Below, piece by piece: positions 25,543 through 34,048 of a DNA stretch of 46,253 nt (the first letter of the stretch is position 1; each line of letters opens with the position of its first letter). The position numbers were made by a program, and so were the translations under genes. The stretch lies in assembly GCA_018065085.1 (NCBI GenBank), contig JAGHUA010000060.1, positions 1 to 46,253 on the forward strand. The letters are read 5' to 3'. The notes beneath the pieces are model-generated. The model ran no database searches. It was given only the letters and a program-made list of their open reading frames with translations, and was not told the origin of the DNA. The stretch comes from Candidatus Liminaster caballi. GTDB lineage: Bacteria > Bacteroidota > Bacteroidia > Bacteroidales > UBA3663.

Positions 25543-27693
25543 ATGAAAGTTTACAATTCGAACGAGATCAAAAACATTGCACTCTTGGGCAATGACGGTT
25601 CGGGCAAGACAACTTTGACCGAAACCCTCCTGTATGTATCAGGTCAGATCGCTCGTAAGGGCCGAGTTTCCCAGCAGACCACAGTCAGCGACTATTTCCC
25701 TGTTGAGAAGAATTATGGCTACTCTGTATTCAGCACAATCTTCCACACTGAGTGGAATGGCAAGAAGCTTAATATTATCGACTGCCCGGGCATGGACGAC
25801 TTTGTAGGTCAGGCCATCACCGCCATGTCGGTTACCGATACCACCATCCTCCTTATCAATGGTTCAGTAGGTCTTGAGGTGGGTACGCAGAACCACTTCC
25901 GCTATACCGAGAAACTCCAGAAGCCTGTCATCTTCCTCGTCAACCAGCTCGACAGCCCTGAGTGCGACTATGACACTCTCGTTGAGGACCTCCAGCTTAC
26001 ATACGGCGAGAAGGCCGTGCCTGTGCAGTATCCTATCGAGACAGGCGAAGGTTTCCACCAGCTCATCGACGTGATTCTGATGAAGCAGCTCACCTACGAT
26101 GCCAACGGCAAGCTCACCATCGAGGAAATCCCTGCCGATCAGCTTGAGAAGGCTCAGGAGATGCATCGCACACTCGTTGAGGCAGCTGCCGAGAACGATG
26201 AGGCATTGATGGAGAAGTTCTTCGAGACCGAGCAGCTCACCGAGGACGAGATGCGTGAAGGTATCCGCAAGGGTATGGTTACACGTTCGGTATTCCCAAT
26301 CTTCTGTGTATGCGCTGGCAAGAACATGGGCGTTGACCGCTTGATGGAGTTCCTTGGCAATGTCGTTCCATTCGTTGACGAGATGCCTTCAGTTCACAAT
26401 ACACGCGGCGAGGAGGTTAAGCTCACCACCGATGGTCCTACAAGCCTTTACTTCTTCAAGACTGGCGTTGAGCCACATATCGGCGAGGTTCAGTATTTCA
26501 AGGTAATGAGCGGAACCGTTCATGAGGGTGATGATCTCACAAATGCCGACCGTGGCACGAAGGAGCATCTTGCTTCGCTCTTCGTATGCTCTGGTGCTAA
26601 TCGCGAGAAGGTTTCTGAACTCCAGGCCGGCGATATCGGCTGTACTGTCAAGCTCAAGGATGTACGTACGGGCAACACTCTGAACTCTGTCGATAACGAC
26701 TGCAAGTTCAATTTCGTTAAGTTCCCAGCTTCTAAATATACACGCGCCATCACAGCTGTCAATCAGGCCGACACAGAGAAGATGATGCAGGCTCTCACAC
26801 GTATGCGCCTTGAGGATCCAACATGGGTTGTCGAGCAGTCGAAGGAGCTCCGTCAGATTCTTGTACATGGTCAGGGCGAATTCCACCTTCGCACACTCAA
26901 GTGGCGTCTTGAGAACCTCGACAAGATCCAGGTTAACTTCGCACCACAGCGCATCCCATACCGTGAGACAATCACCAAGGCTGCACGTGCAGAATATCGT
27001 CATAAGAAGCAGTCGGGCGGTGCCGGCCAGTTCGGTGAGGTTCACATGATCGTCGAGCCATATCAGGACGGCATGGAGGATCCTGTTGTTTACAACATTG
27101 GCGGCAAGGAATATCGTGTGACAATGAAGGGCAAGGAGGAACTTGACCTTCCATGGGGCGGCAAGCTTGTCTTTATCAACTCGGTTGTTGGTGGTGCCAT
27201 CGATACACGATTCATGCCAGCCATCCTCAAGGGCATCCAGCAGTGCTTGGAGCAGGGTCCATTGACAGGCTCATACGCTCGCGACGTTCGCGTTGTGGTA
27301 TATGACGGCAAGATGCATCCGGTTGACTCAAACGAACTCTCGTTCATGCTTGCAGCCCGCAACGCATTCAGCCAGGCATTCCGTGAGGCAGGTCCTAAGG
27401 TTCTCGAACCAATCTATGACGTTGAGGTATTCGTTCCAGGCGAGAAGATGGGTGATGTGATGAGCGATCTCCAGAACCATCGCGGTATGATCATCGGCAT
27501 GGGTGCAGAGGCTGGCTATCAGAAGCTTCAGGCCAAGGTGCCACTGTCAGAGATGTCCGACTACTCGACCACACTTTCTTCGCTGACTCAGGGCGCAGCT
27601 TCGTTCATCATGAACTTCGCAAGCTACGAGCTCACTCCGACCGACATCCAGCAGAAGCTCATCGCTGAGCACGACAAGGAGGTTGCAGAGTAA
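25543..27693 (+). CDS. Elongation factor G paralogue (EF-G2 type)
   Basis: 716 residues with the EF-G domain order I-V. The GTPase motifs are altered: G1 is GNDGSGKTT (16-24) instead of AHxDAGKTT, switch I lacks the RGITI block (KNYGYSVFST instead), G3 is DCPGMDDF with M84 in place of the catalytic His, and G4 is NQLD (134-137) instead of NKMD. Domains III-V are well conserved (GQGEFHLRTLKWRLEN; GGAGQFGEVHM). EF-G2 of Bacteroides thetaiotaomicron has been reported to support translation without GTP hydrolysis during carbon starvation, and this protein appears to be of that type. It stands alone with its own promoter and long leader. Confidence 0.9.
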   Translation: MKVYNSNEIKNIALLGNDGSGKTTLTETLLYVSGQIARKGRVSQQTTVSDYFPVEKNYGYSVFSTIFHTEWNGKKLNIIDCPGMDDFVGQAITAMSVTDTTILLINGSVGLEVGTQNHFRYTEKLQKPVIFLVNQLDSPECDYDTLVEDLQLTYGEKAVPVQYPIETGEGFHQLIDVILMKQLTYDANGKLTIEEIPADQLEKAQEMHRTLVEAAAENDEALMEKFFETEQLTEDEMREGIRKGMVTRSVFPIFCVCAGKNMGVDRLMEFLGNVVPFVDEMPSVHNTRGEEVKLTTDGPTSLYFFKTGVEPHIGEVQYFKVMSGTVHEGDDLTNADRGTKEHLASLFVCSGANREKVSELQAGDIGCTVKLKDVRTGNTLNSVDNDCKFNFVKFPASKYTRAITAVNQADTEKMMQALTRMRLEDPTWVVEQSKELRQILVHGQGEFHLRTLKWRLENLDKIQVNFAPQRIPYRETITKAARAEYRHKKQSGGAGQFGEVHMIVEPYQDGMEDPVVYNIGGKEYRVTMKGKEELDLPWGGKLVFINSVVGGAIDTRFMPAILKGIQQCLEQGPLTGSYARDVRVVVYDGKMHPVDSNELSFMLAARNAFSQAFREAGPKVLEPIYDVEVFVPGEKMGDVMSDLQNHRGMIIGMGAEAGYQKLQAKVPLSEMSDYSTTLSSLTQGAASFIMNFASYELTPTDIQQKLIAEHDKEVAE

Positions 27694-27749
27694 TCTGAAC
27701 TGCTTGCACCATTCCTGAGCAATCAGCGAATCTTGCAGATAATATTATA

Positions 27750-27786
27750 CAATGAGAGCCGCCCCGATGTGGGGTGGCTCTCATTG
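27750..27786 (+). terminator. Hairpin after the EF-G2 gene
   Basis: A 16-bp stem with one G-U pair (27750-27765 with 27771-27786) and a 5-base loop lies 57 bases after the stop. The following ATATTATT is a weak U-tract. On the other strand it might serve the convergent gene, but the repeat array lies between. Confidence 0.62.
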
Positions 27787-27791
27787 ATATT

Positions 27792-27926
27792 ATTGGGCCA
27801 ATTGGCCTAATTGGTCTAATAAGCCTAATTGGCCTAATTGGTCTAATTGGCCCAATAAGCCTAATTGGTCTAATTGGTCTAATTGGCCTAATAAGCCTTA
27901 TTAGCCTAATTAGCCCAATTAATAAA
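27792..27926. repeat. 9-bp tandem repeat array (ATTGGCCTA-type)
   Basis: About 15 uninterrupted 9-bp units with variants ATTGGCCTA, ATTGGTCTA, ATAAGCCTA and ATTGGCCCA. It fills the gap between the EF-G2 hairpin and the stop of the convergent gene at 27937. The open frame through it gives repeating I-G-L and is not called as a gene. Confidence 0.92.
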
Positions 27927-27936
27927 ATGTCAGGCT

Positions 27937-28482
27937 TTAATAGCCGGCGCTCTCTATGTCCTCAAGGTTCTGATAGCCTTCAAGGTCGATCTCATCCGGG
28001 TCGTAGTCCTCGTCGCCATAGAGTGCCATCTCGTCGTTGAAGTCCTTGAACATATCGTCGAGATCGCCTTCCTGCTTAGGAGCCTTGCCTTTCTCGGTGA
28101 CAACGGCAGGAGCGAGCAGATGCTTATGCTCGATGACCTCACGTACCTGCATGAAGAGTCCGCGATCGCACATGGTGTCGAAGATGAAGATGAGCTTGGC
28201 TCTGTTCTCGGCCTCTTCCTGTGAGATAAGGTCAGAGAGGTGGGTTTTGTCCATGAGCAGCGCGTTGTGGTTCGGATCATCGTCCATCACGTCCATCGTG
28301 ATCGACTCCGTACGCTCCCAATCGCTGTTGCAGAGGTAGAAGGCTGACATCTGGTCGGTCTTATACTTACAGGTTTTCATGATGATGTTGTTGAGCTCAA
28401 GGAACGTAGCCTCGGCATCAATCTCAATTTCGCGGCGGAAATCATCGACTTCGTCGCTGAGAATCACGAATTTGTAAACCAT
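27937..28482 (-). CDS. pRiA4b ORF-3-like (PRiA4_ORF3) family protein
   Basis: 181 residues. The start YKFVILSDEVDDFRREIEI and AFYLCNSDWERTESITM, with DLISQEEAENRAKLIFIFD, fit the PF07929 fold seen in plasmid pRiA4b ORF-3 relatives. The C-terminal third is very acidic (DEDYDPDEIDLEGY). It is probably cytosolic, with no known activity. It follows lpxA by 57 bases on the same strand and may be transcribed with the lpx genes. Confidence 0.78.
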   Translation of the reverse strand: MVYKFVILSDEVDDFRREIEIDAEATFLELNNIIMKTCKYKTDQMSAFYLCNSDWERTESITMDVMDDDPNHNALLMDKTHLSDLISQEEAENRAKLIFIFDTMCDRGLFMQVREVIEHKHLLAPAVVTEKGKAPKQEGDLDDMFKDFNDEMALYGDEDYDPDEIDLEGYQNLEDIESAGY

Positions 28483-28504
28483 ATCTTATAATTAAAAAAA
28501 CTAG

Positions 28505-28530
28505 ATGGTTGCTAACAATGGTTGCTAACA
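28505..28530. repeat. 13-bp tandem duplication
   Basis: ATGGTTGCTAACA occurs twice in direct succession (28505-28517 and 28518-28530) between lpxA and the pRiA4b ORF-3-like gene. Confidence 0.85.
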
Positions 28531-28539
28531 AATGCTGCA

Positions 28540-29322
28540 TTACATATTGCCTGCGATGATGCCACGGTCACTCTTGCGCACGAAGTCAAGGATGTAGTCG
28601 CGCTCCGGAGTTGATGGGAAATCGGCTTCGATGCGTTCGCAGGCATGTGTGGTGTTGAGTCCGCTCATGTAGATCACGCGATAGATCTCCTGAATGTTGA
28701 GAACCTGCTCGGCAGTGAAGCCGCGGCGACGGAGACCGACAGAGTTAAGACCCATATACTTGGCTGGTGAACGGCCAACCATGGTGTAAGGCGGGATGTC
28801 CTTGGTCAGACCCGAACCGCCCTGGATCATGCAGTACGAGCCGATATGTGTGAACTGGTGGATGAGTGTGCCGCCGCCGATCACAGCAAACGGGTCAACC
28901 ACAACCTCGCCAGCCATCTGTACGGAGTTGCTCATGATGACGTTGTCGCCGACATTACAGTCGTGAGCAACGTGGCAGTAAGCCATGATCATGCAGTTCT
29001 TGCCAACCTTGGTAACGCCTTTCGATGCGGTGGCGCGATGCACGGTAACACATTCGTGCAACTGTGTGCCGTCACCGATCTCCACAGTGGTATATTCGCC
29101 CTTGAATTTCAGGTCCTGTGGTACGGTGGCAATGCATGCGCCAGGGAAGATGTGGCAGTTCTTGCCGATGCGGGCTCCTGGGAAGATGGTGACATTGTTT
29201 TCGAGTACGGTGCCGTCACCGATGACTGTGTCGGAATATACGCAGCAGAAAGGTCCGATCTTAACGCCTTCGCCGATCTGTGCGCCTTCCTCGATATATG
29301 CAAGTTTAGAAATTTCGCTCAT
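28540..29322 (-). CDS. lpxA: UDP-N-acetylglucosamine acyltransferase
   Basis: 260 residues with continuous hexapeptide repeats (AQIGEGVKIGPFCCVY and onwards), the catalytic-His motif YCHVAHDCNVGDNVI, the QMAGEVVVDPFAVIGGG segment and a helical C-terminus. It catalyses the first step of lipid A synthesis. The gene is 10 bases after lpxC/fabZ in the lpxD-lpxC/fabZ-lpxA operon. Confidence 0.96.
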   Translation of the reverse strand: MSEISKLAYIEEGAQIGEGVKIGPFCCVYSDTVIGDGTVLENNVTIFPGARIGKNCHIFPGACIATVPQDLKFKGEYTTVEIGDGTQLHECVTVHRATASKGVTKVGKNCMIMAYCHVAHDCNVGDNVIMSNSVQMAGEVVVDPFAVIGGGTLIHQFTHIGSYCMIQGGSGLTKDIPPYTMVGRSPAKYMGLNSVGLRRRGFTAEQVLNIQEIYRVIYMSGLNTTHACERIEADFPSTPERDYILDFVRKSDRGIIAGNM

Positions 29323-29332
29323 AAATAAAGAT

Positions 29333-30721
29333 TTACTTGTTCTTGATAATCTGTGCCATAAACTCAGCCTCGCTGACGATCTTATCGCCTACGAAGGCAT
29401 AGCCCTTCATCTCGGCAACGCCACGGCGGAGAGGAGAGAGGAACTGAACACGGAAGATGAGTGTGTCGCCCGGTACAACCTTCTGGCGGAACTTCACGTT
29501 GTCAATCTTCATGAAGTATGTAGAGTAGCGCTCTGGTTCGTCAACAGAGTTAAGCACGAGGATGCCCGAACACTGAGCCATAGCCTCAACCTGTAGAACG
29601 CCTGGCATAACAGGCTCCTCTGGGAAGTGACCTACGAAGAATGGTTCGTTGGCAGTTACGTTCTTAATGCCGACTACATAGTCGTTTGTCTCACACTCGA
29701 TAATCTTGTCAACGAGCTGCATTGGGTAACGGTGAGGCATGATGGCCTTGATGCCTACATTGTCAAGGATTGGAGCCTTGTTTGGATCATATACAGGAGC
29801 CTGAACCTCTGTGCGCTTCAAATCCTTACGCACGGCACGTGCCAGCTTGTTGTTGATGCCATGACCAGGGCGTGTAGCGATGACGCGGCCCTGAATGAAC
29901 TTACCGATGAGGGCAATGTCGCCGAGGATATCGAGCAGCTTATGGCGTGCAGGTTCATTGTCCCAAAGCAAAGGACGCTTCTGAACGTAGCCAAGCTTAT
30001 CGGCCGATGGAGCGTCTGTGCCGATGGCAGAAGCCAGCTTGTCGAGTTCAGCCTGTTCAACCTTCTGGTCGTAGATAACCACGGCATTGTCGAGGTCGCC
30101 GCCCTTGATGAGGTTGGCAGCCAGGAGAGGCTGGATCTCACGTACGAAGACGAATGTGCGTGCAGCGGCAATCTTATCCTTGAACTCAGATACGTTGTTG
30201 AGCACGGCGAACTGGTTGTTGAGCACTGGCGATGGGTAATCGACGAATGTTGTAACCGAGAAGTGGTCGTCAGGATAGATTTCGAGCTTGATGTCGTTCT
30301 CTGGGTCCTCGACGGTATATTTCTTCATGATGCGGAACACCTCACGCTTGGCGTCCTGTTCTGCGATGCCGGCCTTCTCGATAGCCTCAACGAATGGGAG
30401 AGCCGAACCGTCGAGGATAGGAAGTTCAGGAGCATTCACCTCGATCGAACAGTTGTCGATGCCAGCGCAGTAGAGTGCAGCCATGGCATGTTCGATGGTG
30501 CTGATCTGTATATCGCCTTTCTTCACCACAGTACCGCGGTTTGTAGCTGCCACATTGTCGGCCAGAGCCTCGATGACAGGGCGCTCAGCGATGTCAACGC
30601 GGGTGAACGTATAGCCAGTGTTTACTGGGGCAGGATTGAACGTTGCTGTAATGTCAAGGCCGGTATGGAGGCCTTTGCCGGTCACTGTGAAAGGAGCGGC
30701 AAGTGTCTGTTGTTTTTGCAT
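29333..30721 (-). CDS. lpxC/fabZ: Fused UDP-3-O-acyl-GlcNAc deacetylase / 3-hydroxyacyl-ACP dehydratase
   Basis: 462 residues. Residues 1-~305 are LpxC with zinc ligands H78 (TIEHAM), H260 and D264, and the catalytic H287 (RPGHG). Residues ~315-462 are FabZ with H365 (FVGHFPEEP) and E379 (VEAMAQ). The fusion joins the committed lipid A step to fatty-acid dehydration and is characteristic of Bacteroidetes. It lies 12 bases after lpxD. Confidence 0.97.
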   Translation of the reverse strand: MQKQQTLAAPFTVTGKGLHTGLDITATFNPAPVNTGYTFTRVDIAERPVIEALADNVAATNRGTVVKKGDIQISTIEHAMAALYCAGIDNCSIEVNAPELPILDGSALPFVEAIEKAGIAEQDAKREVFRIMKKYTVEDPENDIKLEIYPDDHFSVTTFVDYPSPVLNNQFAVLNNVSEFKDKIAAARTFVFVREIQPLLAANLIKGGDLDNAVVIYDQKVEQAELDKLASAIGTDAPSADKLGYVQKRPLLWDNEPARHKLLDILGDIALIGKFIQGRVIATRPGHGINNKLARAVRKDLKRTEVQAPVYDPNKAPILDNVGIKAIMPHRYPMQLVDKIIECETNDYVVGIKNVTANEPFFVGHFPEEPVMPGVLQVEAMAQCSGILVLNSVDEPERYSTYFMKIDNVKFRQKVVPGDTLIFRVQFLSPLRRGVAEMKGYAFVGDKIVSEAEFMAQIIKNK

Positions 30722-30733
30722 ACTATCGTTTGA

Positions 30734-31762
30734 TTATTTGTTAATGCTTTTTTTGAGTTCTTTGATGTCGTTCTGCATGTCTGGCAGTCGCTTCAGATAG
30801 ACTGCCTGACGGGCCCAGTCCTTGGCAGGTATTACCGGAGTGCCCATAAGGATCTGACCGTCCTTGATGTTGCCAGGAATTCCTGACTGAGCGCCGAATG
30901 TATTCTGGCTGCCGATCGAAAGCTGTCCAGCCACGCCCACCTGACCTGCGAAGATGTTCCAGTCGCCGATCTTGGTAGTGCCAGCCACGCCCACCTGAGC
31001 GCAGAAGATATTGTTCTGGCCTGTCACGACGTTGTGGCCGATCTGCACCATATTGTCCATCTTTGTGCCACGGCCGATGACTGTGTGACCCATTGTAGCG
31101 CGGTCGATGGTGGTGTTTGCACCGATCTCATTGTCGCCTTCAAGGACTACATTGCCGATCTGCGAGATTTTCTGCAGCTTGCCGTCAACAGGAGCGAAGC
31201 CGAAGCCGTCGGCACCGATGACGCAACCGGCATGCAGGATGCAGTTGTCGCCAATCACGCAGTCATGATAGATCTTGACGCCGGCATAGATCAGGCAGTT
31301 CTTGCCCACCTTCACGTTGTCGCCCAGATAGACCTGAGGATAGATCTGCGTGCCTTCGCCAATCTCAACGCCCTTGGCGATGTAGGCGAAAGCTCCTACG
31401 TATGCATCGGCAGGAACCTGCACGCCCTCGGCAATGAATGAAGGCTGTTCGATGCCTTTCTTGCGTGGGTTTAGGGCATCCTGCACCATGTTGAGGAGCA
31501 TGCCCATTGCTGCACGGGCATCTGCCACCTTGACGAGAGTAGCGGTGTATGAACGCTCAGGATCGAGTTCGATGCTCTGGTCGATGAGCACCACGCTCGA
31601 CTCTGTGGTGTAGAGATAGTCAGTATATTTAGGATTTGAGAGGAACGACAGACGGCCTTTCTGACCTTCTTCGATCTTGGCCAGGTCGCTCACTTTCACA
31701 TTTGGATCGCCGATGACCTCGCCACGGAGGAACATTGCAATCTGTTGGGCTGTAAATTCCAT
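30734..31762 (-). CDS. lpxD: UDP-3-O-(3-hydroxyacyl)glucosamine N-acyltransferase
   Basis: 342 residues from the ATG at 31762 (MEFTAQQIA), the usual LpxD length. The frame is open up to 31840, but the extra residues are not LpxD-like and come from the duplicated leader. An N-terminal uridine-binding domain is followed by hexapeptide repeats including the catalytic-His motif [11 protein letters not shown]. It adds the second acyl chain in lipid A synthesis and is first in its operon, with a perfect promoter at 31860-31891. Confidence 0.94.
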   Translation of the reverse strand: MEFTAQQIAMFLRGEVIGDPNVKVSDLAKIEEGQKGRLSFLSNPKYTDYLYTTESSVVLIDQSIELDPERSYTATLVKVADARAAMGMLLNMVQDALNPRKKGIEQPSFIAEGVQVPADAYVGAFAYIAKGVEIGEGTQIYPQVYLGDNVKVGKNCLIYAGVKIYHDCVIGDNCILHAGCVIGADGFGFAPVDGKLQKISQIGNVVLEGDNEIGANTTIDRATMGHTVIGRGTKMDNMVQIGHNVVTGQNNIFCAQVGVAGTTKIGDWNIFAGQVGVAGQLSIGSQNTFGAQSGIPGNIKDGQILMGTPVIPAKDWARQAVYLKRLPDMQNDIKELKKSINK

Positions 31763-31801
31763 AGTCATTCTTGTAGTGTATTCGTTTGTTTGGTAAATAT
31801 G

Positions 31802-31845
31802 GCTGTTCGATGGCTCATAATTAGCTGTTCGATGGCTCATAATTA
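31802..31845. repeat. 22-bp tandem duplication in the lpxD leader
   Basis: Two exact adjacent copies (31802-31823 and 31824-31845) beginning GCTGTTCGATGG lie between the promoter and the lpxD start, within the presumed 5' untranslated region. Confidence 0.9.
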
Positions 31846-31859
31846 CATGTATTCGTGCG

Positions 31860-31891
31860 CAAATATAAGTCTTTTCTTACAGAAACCCAAA
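31860..31891 (-). promoter_or_regulatory. Promoter of the lpxD operon
   Basis: TTTG (31888-31891), a 20-bp spacer and TATATTTG (31860-31867) on the minus strand. This places transcription start near 31853, about 90 nt before lpxD. Confidence 0.72.
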
Positions 31892-31960
31892 TAACAACAT
31901 GTTTTTTTCACTCAAAGCCATGATTATCTCACATTTTTCATCGCATAATGCTCAAAAGCA

Positions 31961-31996
31961 AACTGCACAGTGCAAAAATATGTGCACTGTGCAGTT
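31961..31996 (-). terminator. Likely terminator of metY
   Basis: A perfect 14-bp stem (AACTGCACAGTGCA, 31961-31974, with its complement at 31983-31996) and an 8-base loop are followed on the minus strand by TTGCTTTTG. It lies about 107 bases after the metY stop. Confidence 0.6.
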
Positions 31997-32007
31997 ATTT
32001 ATGTGTG

Positions 32008-32100
32008 ATTTATCGGCCGATAATCAGAATGTGATCGGCCAAAATTCTGAGTTTTAATTGGCCAATACTCTGAATTTTTATCAGCCGATAATCATTGATC
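32008..32100. repeat. Cluster of four degenerate palindromes
   Basis: Short palindromic cores TATCGGCCGATA (32011-32022), GATCGGCC, ATTGGCCAAT and ATCAGCCGAT occur at roughly 22-25-bp intervals, separated by TCTGA/TCAGA-type linkers, between the metY stop and the metY terminator. Function unknown. Confidence 0.6.
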
Positions 32101-32102
32101 AA

Positions 32103-33380
32103 TCAGTCTTCGAGAGCCTGCTTGAGGTCGGCGATGAGGTCGGCCTTGTCTTCCAGACCGCATGAAATACGTACCAGGCCTGCTGGGATGCCGGCGGCTT
32201 CGAGCTGTTCCTCGCTCATCTGACGGTGTGTCGATGTGGCAGGGTTGAGGCAGCATGTACGTGCATCGGCTACGTGTGTCTCGATGGCAGCCAGCTTCAG
32301 CTTCTTCATGAATGCCTCGGCACCGGCGCGACCGCCCTTGATGACAAACGACACAACGCCGCAGCCGCCGTTTGGCATGTACTTCTGAGCGATCGAATAG
32401 TATGGGTCGGTTGGCAGGCCTGAGTAGTTGACCTTCTCAACCTTTGGATGGCTGGCGAGGAATTCGGCAACAGCCTGACCGTTCTCGACGTGACGAGGCA
32501 TACGTACGTGCAATGACTCAAGACCGAGATTGAGGATAAAGGCATGCTGTGGAGCCTGGATGCAACCGAAGTCGCGCATCAGCTGGGCTGTGCACTTGGT
32601 GATGAAAGCGCCCTCCTTGCCGAATTTCTCAGCGTAGGTGATGCCATGATAGGACTCGTCAGGTGTGCAGAGTCCTGGGAACTTATCGGCGTGTGCCATC
32701 CAGTCGAACTTGCCTGAGTCGATGATTGCACCGCCCACACAAGCACCGTGTCCGTCCATATACTTTGTTGTGGAGTGGGTGACGATGTCTGCGCCCCATT
32801 CGATAGGACGGCAGTTAACTGGAGTCGGGAAGGTGTTATCGACGATGAGAGGCACTCCGTTCTGGTGTGCCACCTTTGCAAACTTCTCGATGTCGAGGAC
32901 GGTGAGGGCTGGGTTGGCAATAGTTTCGCCGAACATAGCGCGTGTGTTAGGCTGGAATGCAGCGTTCAGTTCCTCTTCCGATGCTGTCGGCGATACGAAA
33001 GTCACCGAGATGCCCATCTTGGCCATGGTCACAGAGATGAGGTTGAACGTTCCGCCATAGATGCTGCTCGATGCCACGATGTGGCTGCCGCATTCGCAAA
33101 TATTGAACAGGGCAAAGAAGTTGGCTGCCTGGCCGCTCGAAGTGAGCATTGCGGCAGCACCGCCCTCAAGGGCAGCGAGCTTGGCTGCAACGTAGTCGTT
33201 GGTTGGGTTCTGCAGACGGGTGTAGAAATAGCCCGATGCCTCAAGGTCGAAGAGTTTGCCCATGTCCTCCGATGTGTTGTATTTGAATGTGGTGGACTGG
33301 ACGATAGGGATCTGGCGAGGTTCACCGTTGCCTGGTGTGTAGCCTGCCTGAACGCATTTTGTGTTGATAGACTGTGCCAT
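32103..33380 (-). CDS. metY: O-acetylhomoserine aminocarboxypropyltransferase
   Basis: 425 residues from the ATG at 33380; the longer frame (33413) would begin upstream of the predicted transcript start. It is a PLP enzyme of the Cys/Met metabolism family with Lys206 in HSTTKYMDGHG and the motif RLQNPTNDYVAAKLAALEGG. It uses O-acetylhomoserine with sulfide or methanethiol to make homocysteine or methionine. It has its own promoter, divergent from the ferredoxin oxidoreductase operon. Confidence 0.92.
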   Translation of the reverse strand: MAQSINTKCVQAGYTPGNGEPRQIPIVQSTTFKYNTSEDMGKLFDLEASGYFYTRLQNPTNDYVAAKLAALEGGAAAMLTSSGQAANFFALFNICECGSHIVASSSIYGGTFNLISVTMAKMGISVTFVSPTASEEELNAAFQPNTRAMFGETIANPALTVLDIEKFAKVAHQNGVPLIVDNTFPTPVNCRPIEWGADIVTHSTTKYMDGHGACVGGAIIDSGKFDWMAHADKFPGLCTPDESYHGITYAEKFGKEGAFITKCTAQLMRDFGCIQAPQHAFILNLGLESLHVRMPRHVENGQAVAEFLASHPKVEKVNYSGLPTDPYYSIAQKYMPNGGCGVVSFVIKGGRAGAEAFMKKLKLAAIETHVADARTCCLNPATSTHRQMSEEQLEAAGIPAGLVRISCGLEDKADLIADLKQALED

Positions 33381-33410
33381 ATTGTAATTGGATTGCTTTA
33401 TTTTCGGGCG

Positions 33411-33442
33411 CAAAAGTACTCATTTATTATTATATGTGCAAT
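33411..33442 (-). promoter_or_regulatory. Promoter of metY
   Basis: TACTTTTG (33411-33418, minus strand), with ATTG (33439-33442) 20 bases upstream. Confidence 0.6.
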
Positions 33443-33544
33443 GTTTTATGGTGAAAATTTGTTAATTATTTGCAATCAACCGTCATTGTTTTGCACAAAA
33501 AGCACAATAATAGATAAAAAAACGGCAGATTTATCATATAATAA

Positions 33545-33575
33545 TTGCAAAAATGTGTTTAATGCACTATATTTG
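33545..33575 (+). promoter_or_regulatory. Promoter of the 2-oxoacid:ferredoxin oxidoreductase operon
   Basis: TTG (33545-33547), a 20-bp spacer and TATATTTG (33568-33575). The leader of about 40 nt contains the first copy of the 28-bp duplication. Confidence 0.66.
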
Positions 33576-33588
33576 CACCACGAATACA

Positions 33589-33641
33589 CATTCAATGGAC
33601 AACCGTTTGAAAAAACCATTCAATGGACAACCGTTTGAAAA
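33589..33641. repeat. 28-bp-period duplication across the TPR gene start
   Basis: A 25-bp sequence containing CAATGGACAACCGTTTG is present at 33589-33613 and again at 33617-33641. Both copies contain an ATG; only the second (33623) is in the TPR frame, because 28 is not divisible by 3. Confidence 0.92.
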
Positions 33642-33820
33642 CTCAGGAACAGACATATCTCCGTCAGGGAAGGGAAGCGTGGCAGCGACAGGACTGGCAG
33701 ATGGCTCTCGACTGTTATCAGCATGCCATTGAGCTCAATCCCGAAAGCGAGGCCGTTGAGCTGCGTCGGATGGCAGTCCGTATCATTGAGTTCCACAACA
33801 AGGAAATCTATAACGTCTAA
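33623..33820 (+). CDS. Small tetratricopeptide-repeat protein of the oxidoreductase operon
   Basis: 65 residues containing one TPR-like helix pair (YLRQGREAWQRQDWQMALDC, then YQHAIELNPES). It is first in the operon, 9 bases before the ferredoxin gene. A one-TPR protein in this position is common in Bacteroidales; an assembly or scaffold role is guessed. The start at 33623 is the second of two duplicated ATGs. Confidence 0.82.
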   Translation: MDNRLKTQEQTYLRQGREAWQRQDWQMALDCYQHAIELNPESEAVELRRMAVRIIEFHNKEIYNV

Positions 33821-33829
33821 CATATATTT

Positions 33830-34048
33830 ATGATAAAAGGAACAATCAAGGTCGATACAGACCGATGCAAAGGCTGTAATCTGTGTGCCGTGGCATGTCC
33901 GAAGAAGATCATCACTCTTTCGGAAACTGTCAACCGCATGGGTTATCATTATGCACAGCAATCCGATAATGATGCCTGTACGGGTTGTGCTGCGTGCGGC
34001 ATCATGTGTCCCGATGGATGTATCACCGTATTCAGAGAGAGACTATGA
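33830..34048 (+). CDS. 2-oxoacid:ferredoxin oxidoreductase, ferredoxin (delta) subunit
   Basis: 72 residues with two CxxCxxCxxxCP motifs (CKGCNLCAVACP, CTGCAACGIMCP), each set for one [4Fe-4S] cluster. It carries electrons from the catalytic subunits. Its TGA overlaps the ATG of the alpha subunit (ATGA), showing translational coupling. Confidence 0.92.
   Translation: MIKGTIKVDTDRCKGCNLCAVACPKKIITLSETVNRMGYHYAQQSDNDACTGCAACGIMCPDGCITVFRERL

Noticed and set aside
27774-28040. 88-codon frame giving an I-G-L repeat
   Set aside because: It is a direct translation of the 9-bp array and runs into the antisense of the pRiA4b ORF-3-like gene.
31763-31840. 26-codon N-terminal extension of LpxD
   Set aside because: It is encoded by the duplicated 22-bp leader; ATG 31762 gives the normal LpxD start and length.
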